From NCBI RefSeq assembly GCF_947504105.1, contig NZ_CANNGP010000015.1, forward strand, positions 25,476 to 89,475: a stretch of DNA of 64,000 nt, written 5' to 3'. This DNA is from an uncultured Tateyamaria sp. GTDB lineage: Bacteria; Pseudomonadota; Alphaproteobacteria; Rhodobacterales; Rhodobacteraceae. Shown in pieces: positions 33,679-42,236 of the stretch; positions within the stretch are counted from its first letter, which is position 1, and each line of letters starts with the position of its first letter. Made by a program: the position numbers and the translations under genes. Below the pieces are notes generated by a model. The model saw only the letters and a program-made list of their open reading frames with translations. It made no database searches and had not been told where the DNA came from.

Positions 33679-34794
33679 TCACCCGCTTGGATTCGGGTCA
33701 CCTGCAAACAGTCCGCCAATCGCCAAAAGGGCAATCAGCAGGCCGATAAGCAGCGCGGAAAAGCGCAGCATCCTTTGTCCGTCCGGGGTTTGTAGACCAG
33801 CCAGCAGGCCTCCTGCCCCGTCACGGTCCTTTTTCTGCATCCATGTATAGAGCGCGACCGAACTGACGATCACGACGCCCGACGCGACGGATTGCCAGAA
33901 AAACTCGATCCGCAAGGTCACCAAAGCATTGATCATCATCGACAAGAGCAACACACCCGCGAACGACCCCAGCATCGACGCACGCCCACCGAACAGCGAC
34001 GTGCCACCCACAACAACCGCCGCGATGACATGTAGATTGAAATATGGGGCTGATGTCGCCTGGATTGCGTTCAACTTGCCGGTGAGCATTACGCCGGCCA
34101 AGGCCGCCGCCGCACCACAAAGGACATAGGCATAGACCTTGTGCCGTTTTACACTGATGCCGGTCAGTTCAGCCGCTTCCGGGTTGGACCCGATGGCGAT
34201 GGTGTAACGCCCGAAATAGCTGCGGGTCAGCAGGACGTAGCCGATGACCATGGTTGCAATGCCAATTACTACTGGGATTGGAATGAACCCGGGTATCTGC
34301 CCCCGCCCAATATCCGTCAGCAGATCGGGAAAACGGGCCAGCACCAATCCCTTGGCAATCACCAGCGCAAAGCCGCGATAAACAAGATCCATTGCCAGCG
34401 TGCCGATCAGGTCAGGCACGTTGAAACGGGTTATGATCAGCCCGTTGATCAGACCCATCAGCGCACCGAGCATGATTGCAATGGGCACAGCTACATAGAC
34501 GGAAAAGCCGTACTGCTTGATCAGAAAGGCCATGAGGATCGACGACAACGCGGCGATGGACCCGATAGACAAGTCAATCCCGCGCTGCGTGATGACAAAG
34601 GTCATCGCCATCGCCATGGGCATATAAAGGGCCGCATCCAAAAGGATGAGGTTCAGATTGGATAACCTGAAATAGCGGGCCGGTTCGGCAACGCCCATGA
34701 ACAGCAGAATTGCAAGGATCATCACCATGGGGCCGATGATCGCGATGTAGGGTTCCAACCGTTCGGTCATGGATCTCGTTGCTGCGGTGTTCAT
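33679..34794 (-). CDS. CUT2 sugar ABC transporter permease 1 (RbsC/FrcC-like)
   Basis: 371 residues with eight to ten spans and family motifs FVITQRGIDLSIGSIAALSS, NGLIITRFNVPDLIGTLA and IGSNPEAAELTGISVKRHKVYAYVLCG. Its start overlaps the stop of the ATPase gene by 4 bp (ATGA). It forms the channel of the first CUT2 system in this operon. Confidence 0.92.
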   Translation of the reverse strand: MNTAATRSMTERLEPYIAIIGPMVMILAILLFMGVAEPARYFRLSNLNLILLDAALYMPMAMAMTFVITQRGIDLSIGSIAALSSILMAFLIKQYGFSVYVAVPIAIMLGALMGLINGLIITRFNVPDLIGTLAMDLVYRGFALVIAKGLVLARFPDLLTDIGRGQIPGFIPIPVVIGIATMVIGYVLLTRSYFGRYTIAIGSNPEAAELTGISVKRHKVYAYVLCGAAAALAGVMLTGKLNAIQATSAPYFNLHVIAAVVVGGTSLFGGRASMLGSFAGVLLLSMMINALVTLRIEFFWQSVASGVVIVSSVALYTWMQKKDRDGAGGLLAGLQTPDGQRMLRFSALLIGLLIALLAIGGLFAGDPNPSG

Positions 34795-35549
34795 GCTGCT
34801 TCCTCCGCGCCGACAATCATACCTAGGACTTCCTGGGTGCTGCTTTCACTGGTTTTCACAACACCAACGCATTGACCACGACGCTGCACGTGAACGCGGT
34901 CAGACACTTCGAACACATCATCCAGCGAGTGGCTGATCAGGATCACTGCCAAACCCTGGGCCTTCAGCGTCTGGATCAATTTCAAGGTCCGCGCAGTTTC
35001 TTGTGGGCCAAGGGCCGCTGTGGGTTCGTCCATCACGAGCACGCGCAACCCCTCGCTATAGACGGCGCGGGCGATGGCAACGGCTTGGCGTTGACCGCCA
35101 GACAGGCTTTCGGTGGGCGCATCCAGCGACTTCAGCTTTACACCCAGACGCTCCATCAACACGCGCTCGGTCTCGGACCGCATGCGCTTGTTGTCCAGCA
35201 TCTGCATGCCGAACACCGACCTGGTCAGTTCATTTCCAAGGAACATGTTTGCAGCCGGATCCAGATGATCAGCCAATGCCAGTGTCTGATACACGGCATC
35301 AATGCCCGCCTCGATCGCCTCGGCATGACTGGAAAACTCAATCTTGCTGTTGTCGAGATATATGTCACCTTCGGTGGGTTGATAGACGCCTGTCAGCACC
35401 TTGATCAGGGTCGACTTGCCAGCGCCGTTGTCGCCAACAATCGCAAGCACTTCGCCCGCGTAGGCGCTTAGGTCGACATTTTGCAGGGCGGTTACACCGC
35501 CAAAACGTTTGGTTATCCCGCGCATCTGCACGAGTGGCATGTCAGCCAT
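34791..35549 (-). CDS. CUT2 sugar ABC transporter ATPase 1, single-domain (FrcA-like)
   Basis: 252 residues with one ATPase domain: Walker A GDNGAGKSTLIK, signature LSGGQRQAVAIARAV, Walker B VLVMDEPTAALG. Most CUT2 ATPases are double; the single-domain form is that of fructose-type FrcA systems. ggagg precedes the ATG. It sits between the second binding-protein gene and permease 1. Confidence 0.92.
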   Translation of the reverse strand: MADMPLVQMRGITKRFGGVTALQNVDLSAYAGEVLAIVGDNGAGKSTLIKVLTGVYQPTEGDIYLDNSKIEFSSHAEAIEAGIDAVYQTLALADHLDPAANMFLGNELTRSVFGMQMLDNKRMRSETERVLMERLGVKLKSLDAPTESLSGGQRQAVAIARAVYSEGLRVLVMDEPTAALGPQETARTLKLIQTLKAQGLAVILISHSLDDVFEVSDRVHVQRRGQCVGVVKTSESSTQEVLGMIVGAEEAA

Positions 35550-35654
35550 AAATCACTCCTCCGTCGGACGGATAAGACGGGCCGCGCACGTGCCCATACT
35601 GTTCGGAATAAGGTGCGGGGCCGAGCCTTGCCGCTCGGACCCCGCGGGGGAGAA

Positions 35655-36695
35655 CTATTTGTCCCAGATCGTGGCATACGCCTCGCGATAGGGGATGTCG
35701 GGATCAAATGCGTTGCTGTCCCCAAGCTTCGCCAAACCCTCCGGCGTCACCAACGCGGGCGATGTTATGTAGCCCGAGCATGCTTCGCCCTGAATGGCGC
35801 GGTTGAGCTCGTCCACCAACTGCCAGCCTTGCAGGTTTAACGGTTCAGCAACGGTAATCGCCTGGTACCCGTTCGATCGAATACGCTGGAACGCGGCCTC
35901 GGATCCGTCACCAGCCGACCCGGCTTGCGGCCCCTTGTCAGGTGACAGACCGGCCGCCGCAAGCGATGGGCCCATGAAATCAAAATACAGGTCGTTGATC
36001 GCCAGCGCGTGGGTCCAGCTTTCGCCGTACTTCTGCAGCAGCGATGTGGTCAGCGGCCCCATACGGGTCGATGTATCGGCGATGGGCGTGTCCACGTATT
36101 CGAGAACCTTGCCGCCTGCGGCCTCGACTGTTTCCTTGAGCCGGTCGGCCTTGTCGATGGCAATCTGGTAGGTGGAGTCGGTAAAGATAACGACGCCGAT
36201 ATCCTCACCCCCGTCCTCGATCGCCCATTCGGCCGCCACTTCGGACACGGTCATGGCGTCGGTCGATACGTTTGCAAAGATGCCGCCCGGGGCATCACAT
36301 CCGATCACGGGGCCAGAGTGCCAAGCGACCATGGGTACGTTTGCACTTACAACCCCCTCAAGAGCGGCTTGCTGTTCTACCGCGTCAAACCCATTGATAA
36401 TGATCCCGTCAGCTTTGAGCGCTAGCGCTTGACCGATGGCGGCCGTACGACCCTGGATAGAACCGGCTCCATCCAGCACGCGCACTTCCCAACCGATTTT
36501 TGCGGCGGCCTCTTCGACACCTGTGGTCACACCCAGAATACCGCCGTTTTTCAGGTCACCGGCAACAACGACGATCAACTTGCCGTCGGCTGCCGCTGGC
36601 CCGCTTGTTGGTCCGTCCCAGTCTGCGGCCAGTGCTGGCACAGCCACCATCATCGTCGTAGCCATTAATCCGGCCATGAATGTTCGTTTTTGCAT
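35655..36695 (-). CDS. CUT2 substrate-binding protein 2
   Basis: 346 residues with a signal peptide ending PALAA. It is a ribose-type periplasmic binding protein (KLIVVVAGDLKNGGILGVTTGVEEAAAKIGWEV, ADGIIINGFDAVEQQAAL, FTDSTYQIAIDKADRLKETVEAAGG). agggagg precedes ATG 36695. It lies between the two permease/ATPase sets and is expected to serve permease 2 just upstream. Confidence 0.88.
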   Translation of the reverse strand: MQKRTFMAGLMATTMMVAVPALAADWDGPTSGPAAADGKLIVVVAGDLKNGGILGVTTGVEEAAAKIGWEVRVLDGAGSIQGRTAAIGQALALKADGIIINGFDAVEQQAALEGVVSANVPMVAWHSGPVIGCDAPGGIFANVSTDAMTVSEVAAEWAIEDGGEDIGVVIFTDSTYQIAIDKADRLKETVEAAGGKVLEYVDTPIADTSTRMGPLTTSLLQKYGESWTHALAINDLYFDFMGPSLAAAGLSPDKGPQAGSAGDGSEAAFQRIRSNGYQAITVAEPLNLQGWQLVDELNRAIQGEACSGYITSPALVTPEGLAKLGDSNAFDPDIPYREAYATIWDK

Positions 36696-36721
36696 AGTTT
36701 CCTCCCTTTGCAATTAAATGC

Positions 36722-37744
36722 TCAGCGCTTGTCTGCACCTTTTTTGCGCTGCGCGTAGCCTGCGATGCCGATGGCAACCAGCAGGGTAACTCCGTTAAAG
36801 AGCGGCTCGACCCAGAAGGAGCCGCCGAATTGTTGAATGCCTGAAATGCCCACGGCCAGAATGACGACACCCACGACAGTGCCCCAGACATTGACCCGGC
36901 CGGGTTTGATGGTGGTGGACCCAAGGAAAGCGCCAACCAGGGCGGGCAGCAAGAACTCAAGTCCAACAGATGCCTGACCAATCCTCAGTTTTGCAGCCAG
37001 CAGAACACCGGCCAGCGCGGTCATGGTGCCTGAGGCAACGAAAGCGCCAATCACATATTTCCGCGTTGGAATGCCGTTAAGTTGCGCGGCGCGTTGGTTT
37101 GCGCCGATGGCATAAAGATACCTTCCCACCGGCGTGTATTCGAGGACGATCCACATCACGACCGTGATGACGATCAGGTAGTAGGCGGTGATGGGCAAAC
37201 CAAAGACAAAGGTGGTGTTCAGTGAGTAGAACCCGTCCGGTAAAAGCCCGACCATCTGTCGTCCACCTGTGTGCCACAGGGCCAGGGCGTAAAGGACGGT
37301 ACCGGTCCCCAATGTGGCGATGAAACTGTCGATTTTGGCAACTTCGACGAGCAGACCATTCAGGAACCCTGTCACCGCTCCAAGCAGCAGTACCACAGCG
37401 ACTGCGATTGGCCATGGAAGGCCCAACATCGTCTGCAAGCTGATGGCCAGGATGTGCCACAACACGATGCCATAGCCCACGGTCAAGTCGATGCGCCCGG
37501 CTGCCATTGGGATCATCGCACCCAAAGATAACAATGCGATGATGGCCTTGTCCGAGATAATGGACCGCAGATTCAGCATCGTGGGGAACGTGTTGGGCAA
37601 CAGGACCGAGAACAGGCCGATCAAAAAGATCGTCAGGATCACGAGGCCATAGATCGGCAAAAAGCGCATCACGCGTTTGCCCATGCTCAGCCCCTTGAGT
37701 TCGGCCTTGGTCGGCTCGAGTGCGCTGGATTCAAGCGATTGCAC
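36722..37744 (-). CDS. CUT2 sugar ABC transporter permease 2
   Basis: 340 residues with about ten spans and the motifs MIPMAAGRIDLTVGYGIVLWH, FIATLGTGTVLYALALWHTGG and YAIGANQRAAQLNGIPTRKY. The GTG start lies inside the end of the double-ATPase gene (14-bp overlap). Its partner is the double ATPase at 37731-39257. Confidence 0.9.
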   Translation of the reverse strand: MQSLESSALEPTKAELKGLSMGKRVMRFLPIYGLVILTIFLIGLFSVLLPNTFPTMLNLRSIISDKAIIALLSLGAMIPMAAGRIDLTVGYGIVLWHILAISLQTMLGLPWPIAVAVVLLLGAVTGFLNGLLVEVAKIDSFIATLGTGTVLYALALWHTGGRQMVGLLPDGFYSLNTTFVFGLPITAYYLIVITVVMWIVLEYTPVGRYLYAIGANQRAAQLNGIPTRKYVIGAFVASGTMTALAGVLLAAKLRIGQASVGLEFLLPALVGAFLGSTTIKPGRVNVWGTVVGVVILAVGISGIQQFGGSFWVEPLFNGVTLLVAIGIAGYAQRKKGADKR

Positions 37745-39257
37745 TGGCCCCGCCCCCTTCTGTCTTTATGTTGCCAGCCGATGCCGACTGGATCAGGTTT
37801 TCCGTTGTCAGTCGCGTACCGCTCAATTCGTCCACGATGCTGCCTTGGCTGAAGACGATGGCGCGGTGGCAGATCGTGGCGATCTCTTCGAAATCGGTGG
37901 ACATGATCAGGATGGCGACCCCGTTGCTCAACGCACGGTTCAGCAGGGCATAGATCTCGGACTTCGCGCCCACGTCCACACCGGCGGTTGGGTCTTCGCA
38001 GATCAACAACTTGCGCTTGGTCGCCAACCAGCGGCCAATGACGACCTTCTGCTGGTTGCCGCCCGAAAGCGCTTCGATGGCAAGGGTCGGGTCGTTGGGT
38101 GACAGCCCTAGTTCTGCGCCGATAGTGGCGGCCTGTTCCGCCTCGACGCGTGGCGACAACATGTTCAGCAGCCTTCGGCCAATACCATCGGGGTTCAGAA
38201 AGGTGTTTTCCCGGATGGACAGACTCATCGCGACTGACTCTTCCGTCCGGTCCTTTGCCACCAGTCCCACGCCGGAATGCAACGCCCTTTGCGGGTTGGA
38301 CAGGTCTGGCGCTTCTCCGTCCAACGTCACCTCGCCGTCGAACGGCACCAGCCCAAACAACGCACGCGAGATGGCTTCGTGCCCCGCTCCGCGTAGGCCG
38401 ACCAAACCCAGCACTTCGTTCTTTTGCAGATCGAAACCCAGCCGCTGCATGCCAGCCACTTCGAAGTTGCGCAGCGACAATACAGCTTCACCAATCTCAT
38501 CCGTAGCCTTCACTGTTTCGCGGGTTTTGCGTCCCACGATCTTCTGAACCAGCTCTTCTGGTGTCGTGTGGTCAATGCTGCGCACGCCCACCATGGCGCC
38601 GTCGCGCAGGACAGCGACGCGGTCAGCAATCTGGAAAATCTCGTCCAGCCGGTGGGACACATAGATCATACCGACACCCTTTTCCCTCAGGGGCCGGATT
38701 GCGGTGAACAAGCGTTCGACCTCATCTGCGGGAAGCGATGCGGTGGGTTCATCCAGAACCAGAAATTCACTGTCCACGGCCAACGCACGGGCGATGGCCA
38801 CAAGCGATTTTTCGGTCCGTGTCAAGTCTTCGACCCGCGTTGTGGGGTCAAATTCTGCATCCACCTTGCGCAGCGCCTCGACCGCGAAATGCTCGACATC
38901 ATTCCAACGGATCAAACCGTTCTTGCGCGAGAACCCTAGGGCAAGGCTGATGTTCTCGGCTACCGTCATCCACTCGATCAACCCAAGGTCCTGGTGAATG
39001 AATGCTACCTTCTGCCGTTCTCCAAACCCTGCCGGTTTGTGCTGGTACGGTTCACCGTCAATTAATACGCGCCCGGCGTCCGCCGTATGGATGCCGCCTA
39101 GCACCTTGATCAGTGTGGACTTGCCCGCGCCATTCTCACCAAGCAGTGCTACAATCTCGCCTCGACCCACGGTGAGCGACACATCCTTGAGCGCATAGGT
39201 GCCGCCAAAATGCTTGTCGATGCTGTCAAAGAACAAACCTGTCTGCAGGTCTGGCAT
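37731..39257 (-). CDS. CUT2 sugar ABC transporter ATPase 2, double-domain
   Basis: 508 residues with two ATPase halves. The first has a full Walker A (GENGAGKSTLIK) and Walker B (FLVLDEPTASL). The second has a degenerate Walker A (GLRGAGHEA), an intact signature (LSGGNQQKVVIGRWL), and a Walker B reading LLICEDPTAGVD, where the usual D-E order is E-D. A degenerate second Walker A is normal for RbsA-like proteins; the swapped acids are less usual. It is the first gene of the six-gene operon and faces a LacI-family gene across two GTTACCCGTAAC sites. Confidence 0.92.
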   Translation of the reverse strand: MPDLQTGLFFDSIDKHFGGTYALKDVSLTVGRGEIVALLGENGAGKSTLIKVLGGIHTADAGRVLIDGEPYQHKPAGFGERQKVAFIHQDLGLIEWMTVAENISLALGFSRKNGLIRWNDVEHFAVEALRKVDAEFDPTTRVEDLTRTEKSLVAIARALAVDSEFLVLDEPTASLPADEVERLFTAIRPLREKGVGMIYVSHRLDEIFQIADRVAVLRDGAMVGVRSIDHTTPEELVQKIVGRKTRETVKATDEIGEAVLSLRNFEVAGMQRLGFDLQKNEVLGLVGLRGAGHEAISRALFGLVPFDGEVTLDGEAPDLSNPQRALHSGVGLVAKDRTEESVAMSLSIRENTFLNPDGIGRRLLNMLSPRVEAEQAATIGAELGLSPNDPTLAIEALSGGNQQKVVIGRWLATKRKLLICEDPTAGVDVGAKSEIYALLNRALSNGVAILIMSTDFEEIATICHRAIVFSQGSIVDELSGTRLTTENLIQSASAGNIKTEGGGASAIA

Positions 39258-39298
39258 GGCGTCTCCTCCGGGAATACGAGCCCCAACCTCCCCGTTGA

Positions 39299-39310
39299 GT
39301 TACCCGTAAC
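39299..39310. promoter_or_regulatory. LacI-type operator, copy 1 of the CUT2 operon
   Basis: GTTACCCGTAAC has the GTTAC-N2-GTAAC arms of a LacI-family site. An identical copy lies 57 bp away at 39356-39367, and the two flank the divergent promoters of the CUT2 operon and the LacI-family gene. Confidence 0.72.
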
Positions 39311-39355
39311 ATTTCGTTAGCATCAGGTCAGAGTGTGCGCTCTGTCAAGACTTAA

Positions 39356-39367
39356 GTTACCCGTAAC
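39356..39367. promoter_or_regulatory. LacI-type operator, copy 2, before the LacI gene
   Basis: Second exact copy of GTTACCCGTAAC, 17 bp before the GTG start of the LacI-family gene. Two sites 57 bp apart would allow looping or joint control of both directions. Confidence 0.72.
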
Positions 39368-39384
39368 GTAAAGTGGCGTGAAGT

Positions 39385-40416
39385 GTGGAAAAAATAAGCA
39401 AAAACAATAAAGTAAGCCTGTCTGAGGTGGCTCGCGCGGCGGGCGTGTCTAAAATGACTGCCAGCAGGGTTTTGCGAGGTGAAGGAGGGTATTCTGAAAA
39501 AACACGCGTCAAGGTGATGGAGCAGGTGGACATCCTCGGCTATCTGCCGAATCGCCTAGCGACTGTTTTTGCAGGCGACCAAAGTTCGACCTTCATCGGC
39601 GTATCGATCCCCGATCTGGGGAACGAGGTGTTTGCACAGGTGCTTGAAGGCATCGACCGCAAGTTGGGAACGTTCGGATATCAATCCGTTTTAGGCCTCA
39701 CGCAGCATACCCAACAAGAGGAAGAAAACTGGATCAGAACGGTGTTATCTTGGCAGCCGGCCGGCTTGATCCTGACAGGTCGCTACCACTCACCGCGGGC
39801 CACTGGCATGTTGCGCAACGCAGGCATTCCGGTGGTCGAGATATGGGATCTAAACTCCTCTCCGCTCGACATGAGCGTAGGTATCAACCATTTCGACAGC
39901 GGCTTTGACATGGGGCGCTACCTGACCTCTCTGAACTATGAGAATATCGGCTATGTAGGCACCTCACATGACACGGCGAACGCTGCGACTGAGAGGCTCA
40001 ACGGTTTCTGCAAGGCGGTCGAGGGGGCCGGTGGCGCAGTTGTCAAGCAGCTGTGTCTTCATGATACGGCTACGTATTATCCCGGCTTTTATGGCACCGA
40101 ACAGCTGTTGGCTTCGGCACGGAATATCGAATGCATCTTCTACCAAAATGATGCGATGGCGTTCGGTGGATTGCAGTATTGCGCGGCTAAGGGGTTAAAG
40201 GTGCCGGACGACATCGGCATCGCCGGTTGGGGTGATTTGCCCATCGCCTCGGTGATGAATCGACGGCTGACGTCTTGCCACGTGTCACATCTGAAACTGG
40301 GGCAGAAGGCGGCCGAGATGATGATGGGGCGATTGACGGATGAACCGGTACCGACCTGCACAGATATCGGGTTTCGTCTGATCCCGGGGTCAACGGTTCG
40401 GAACAGCTCGGTCTAA
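39385..40416 (+). CDS. LacI-family regulator of the double CUT2 operon
   Basis: 343 residues. The HTH reads VSLSEVARAAGVSKMTASRVLRGEGG and the hinge GYLPNRLATVFAGDQSS. The sensor domain follows (FIGVSIPDLGNEVFAQVLEGIDRKL). The start is GTG; no ATG gives a complete HTH. It is divergent from the CUT2 operon, so it is the likely binder of the two GTTACCCGTAAC sites. The sugar is unknown. Confidence 0.9.
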   Translation: MEKISKNNKVSLSEVARAAGVSKMTASRVLRGEGGYSEKTRVKVMEQVDILGYLPNRLATVFAGDQSSTFIGVSIPDLGNEVFAQVLEGIDRKLGTFGYQSVLGLTQHTQQEEENWIRTVLSWQPAGLILTGRYHSPRATGMLRNAGIPVVEIWDLNSSPLDMSVGINHFDSGFDMGRYLTSLNYENIGYVGTSHDTANAATERLNGFCKAVEGAGGAVVKQLCLHDTATYYPGFYGTEQLLASARNIECIFYQNDAMAFGGLQYCAAKGLKVPDDIGIAGWGDLPIASVMNRRLTSCHVSHLKLGQKAAEMMMGRLTDEPVPTCTDIGFRLIPGSTVRNSSV

Positions 40417-40445
40417 GTTTTTCAGGAAGCAAATTGGCAATCGAT

Positions 40446-40463
40446 TGTATGCTATGGTATACA
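40446..40463. promoter_or_regulatory. TGTAT-N8-ATACA palindrome before the VOC gene
   Basis: tgtat and ataca flank eight bases 26 bp before the start codon of the VOC-family gene. The layout resembles GntR-family (FadR/VanR group) sites. No GntR-family gene is in the window, so the binder is unknown, and the match could be partly a promoter -10 sequence. Confidence 0.35.
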
Positions 40464-40488
40464 GATTTCACGCTGGTAAGAGTGCAAG

Positions 40489-40854
40489 ATGATTGAGGAA
40501 CTGCACCACGTTCAAATTGCCATGCCAAAAAGTGGGTATGAAGATGCGCGCAATTTTTATCTGAATGTCTTGGCATTTTCGGAAGTAGAGAAACCAGACG
40601 AACTGCTTGGGCGCGGCGGAATTTGGTTGGAGAGCCAAGGTGTTCGGCTGCATCTTGGAGTGGAGGATCCATTCTTGCCAGCAAAGAAGGCTCATCCGGG
40701 CTTTAGGGTAAACTCACTCGAGCAAACAATTGAACGACTTGACCGTGCAGGTGTTGCTTTTCAGACTGACGTGCAACTTCCGAACATCAAGCGTGTTTAC
40801 ATTGAAGATCCATTCGGGAACCGCATCGAGCTGCTTGAGGTAACTGCCGCATAG
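40489..40854 (+). CDS. VOC (glyoxalase/bleomycin-resistance) family protein
   Basis: 121 residues with one VOC-type pair of beta-alpha-beta units: ELHHVQIAMPKSGYEDARNFYLNVLAF at the start and RVYIEDPFGNRIELLEV at the end. The metal-ligand His and Glu positions (HHVQIAMP, RIELLE) are present. VOC proteins act on many small molecules, so no substrate is proposed. It is a single-gene unit convergent with the third LacI-family gene. Confidence 0.82.
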   Translation: MIEELHHVQIAMPKSGYEDARNFYLNVLAFSEVEKPDELLGRGGIWLESQGVRLHLGVEDPFLPAKKAHPGFRVNSLEQTIERLDRAGVAFQTDVQLPNIKRVYIEDPFGNRIELLEVTAA

Positions 40855-40895
40855 TCGTGAATGTAAAAGTCTAATTCGTATTGGAATTCAGCGTT

Positions 40896-41900
40896 TTAGC
40901 TTGTCTCGCCCATCACCAATGCCGAACCCACATCGGTCCGCACCGGTGAATCGATGTCACCATCGAAAATTCCTTGTAAGAGTGCCACAACTTGCCGCCC
41001 AATATCCTCAGCTTGCACATTGACGGTCGTGATCCGCGGGTTCGATACCCTCGCCACTTCGAAGTGACCAAAGCCCGTGATTGCCAGATCATCCGGCACG
41101 CGCAGGCCCATCCGTTGTGCCGCGCTCAGACAGCCGAAGGCTACCGGGTCAGATACGCAGACAAGCGCATCGTATTGCGCCACTTCGCGACCCATTGCTT
41201 CGATCACGGCATTGCCGTGGCGCATGGAAACAGGCGCGGGCCCGGCGTCAATCGTCACGACCTCTGGCAGACCGTGCGCGCGGGCGGCTTGCACCACGCC
41301 CGCCCGCCTCACGGCCCCGCGCATGTCTGCCCCCTCGGAAGCGCCGACAAATGCCAGTTTGCGCCGCCCCGTACTGGCCAGATGCCCAACGATGTGGGCC
41401 ATTGCGTCACTGTTGGAAAAACCGACCACATGGCCCAGCGGGTCCGCTGGCAGGTCCCACATCTCGATCACCGGCAGCCCCCTGCCTTGCACCAGCTTGC
41501 GCATTTCATCCGTATGATGCCCGCCCGTCAGGACCAGCGCTTCGGGGTTGCGGGTCAGCAGCTGGCGCACCAACTCTTCTTCCCGCTCGACACGGTAGTT
41601 GGTGCTACCCAACAGCAGTTGCAGACCGGCCTCGCCCAATCCATTTGTGAGTGCGCGGAAGGTTTCAGCAAAGTTGGCGTTGTTCACTGACGGCAAGGTG
41701 ACCGCCACGAACCCGCTCTTTTGAGTGCGAAACGCCTGCGCCGTGCTATCATAAACATAGCCCAGCTCATCTGCCACCTGCCGCACACGGGTGCGAGTCT
41801 TGGCGTTCACCGTGCGATCATCCCGCAGAGCGCGGCTAACGGTCATGGGCGACATGCCCACCGCCAAAGCTACGTCCCGCATGGTAACGCGCGCGCTCAT
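40896..41900 (-). CDS. LacI-family regulator of the gluconate/idonate operon (GntR-like)
   Basis: 334 residues. The HTH reads VTMRDVALAVGMSPMTVSRALRDDRTVN, with hinge GYVYDSTAQAFRTQKSG and a sensor domain (VTLPSVNNANFAETFRALTNGL). It is the last gene of the minus-strand operon that starts at 44381, only 3 bp after the preceding stop, so it is autoregulated if it binds the operator at 44424. It closely resembles the CUT1 LacI protein in its sensor domain, which suggests related ligands. Confidence 0.9.
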   Translation of the reverse strand: MSARVTMRDVALAVGMSPMTVSRALRDDRTVNAKTRTRVRQVADELGYVYDSTAQAFRTQKSGFVAVTLPSVNNANFAETFRALTNGLGEAGLQLLLGSTNYRVEREEELVRQLLTRNPEALVLTGGHHTDEMRKLVQGRGLPVIEMWDLPADPLGHVVGFSNSDAMAHIVGHLASTGRRKLAFVGASEGADMRGAVRRAGVVQAARAHGLPEVVTIDAGPAPVSMRHGNAVIEAMGREVAQYDALVCVSDPVAFGCLSAAQRMGLRVPDDLAITGFGHFEVARVSNPRITTVNVQAEDIGRQVVALLQGIFDGDIDSPVRTDVGSALVMGETS

Positions 41901-41903
41901 TGC

Positions 41904-42236
41904 TTAGACCCGAAACTCGTTCAACTGGGTGACGTGGTGATGAATGCGGCCATCAAAGTGTGCCTCCACAATCTCGCCCGTGACATCCCGCGATTGCGCA
42001 CGATAGGGGCTGTCCAGTGCCGCATCCATTGCGGTCGCATCGGGATAGGTGATGGCAAGGATTAGCGGAAACTCAGGGGCGCCCTCGTCCCGGTCATCCC
42101 CGAACATCACCCGCACATCCGTGTTGCCGGGAAACTGCTTCCACAAGGGCACCAGCCGCTCCAGTACAGCAGCGCGAAAGGCATCCGTCTGACCCGGCTT
42201 CACCGACCCTTCGAACAATGCAAATCGTGTGATCAT
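41904..42236 (-). CDS. EthD-like small alpha/beta-barrel protein
   Basis: 110 residues. The pattern (MITRFALFEGSVKPGQTDAFRAAVLERLVPLW, then FPLILAITYPDATAMDAALDSPYRAQSRD) fits the dimeric alpha/beta-barrel group that includes EthD and ABM proteins. The start overlaps the dehydrogenase stop as ATGA. The HFDGRIHHH stretch could bind a metal. Its role in sugar-acid breakdown is unknown. Confidence 0.7.
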   Translation of the reverse strand: MITRFALFEGSVKPGQTDAFRAAVLERLVPLWKQFPGNTDVRVMFGDDRDEGAPEFPLILAITYPDATAMDAALDSPYRAQSRDVTGEIVEAHFDGRIHHHVTQLNEFRV

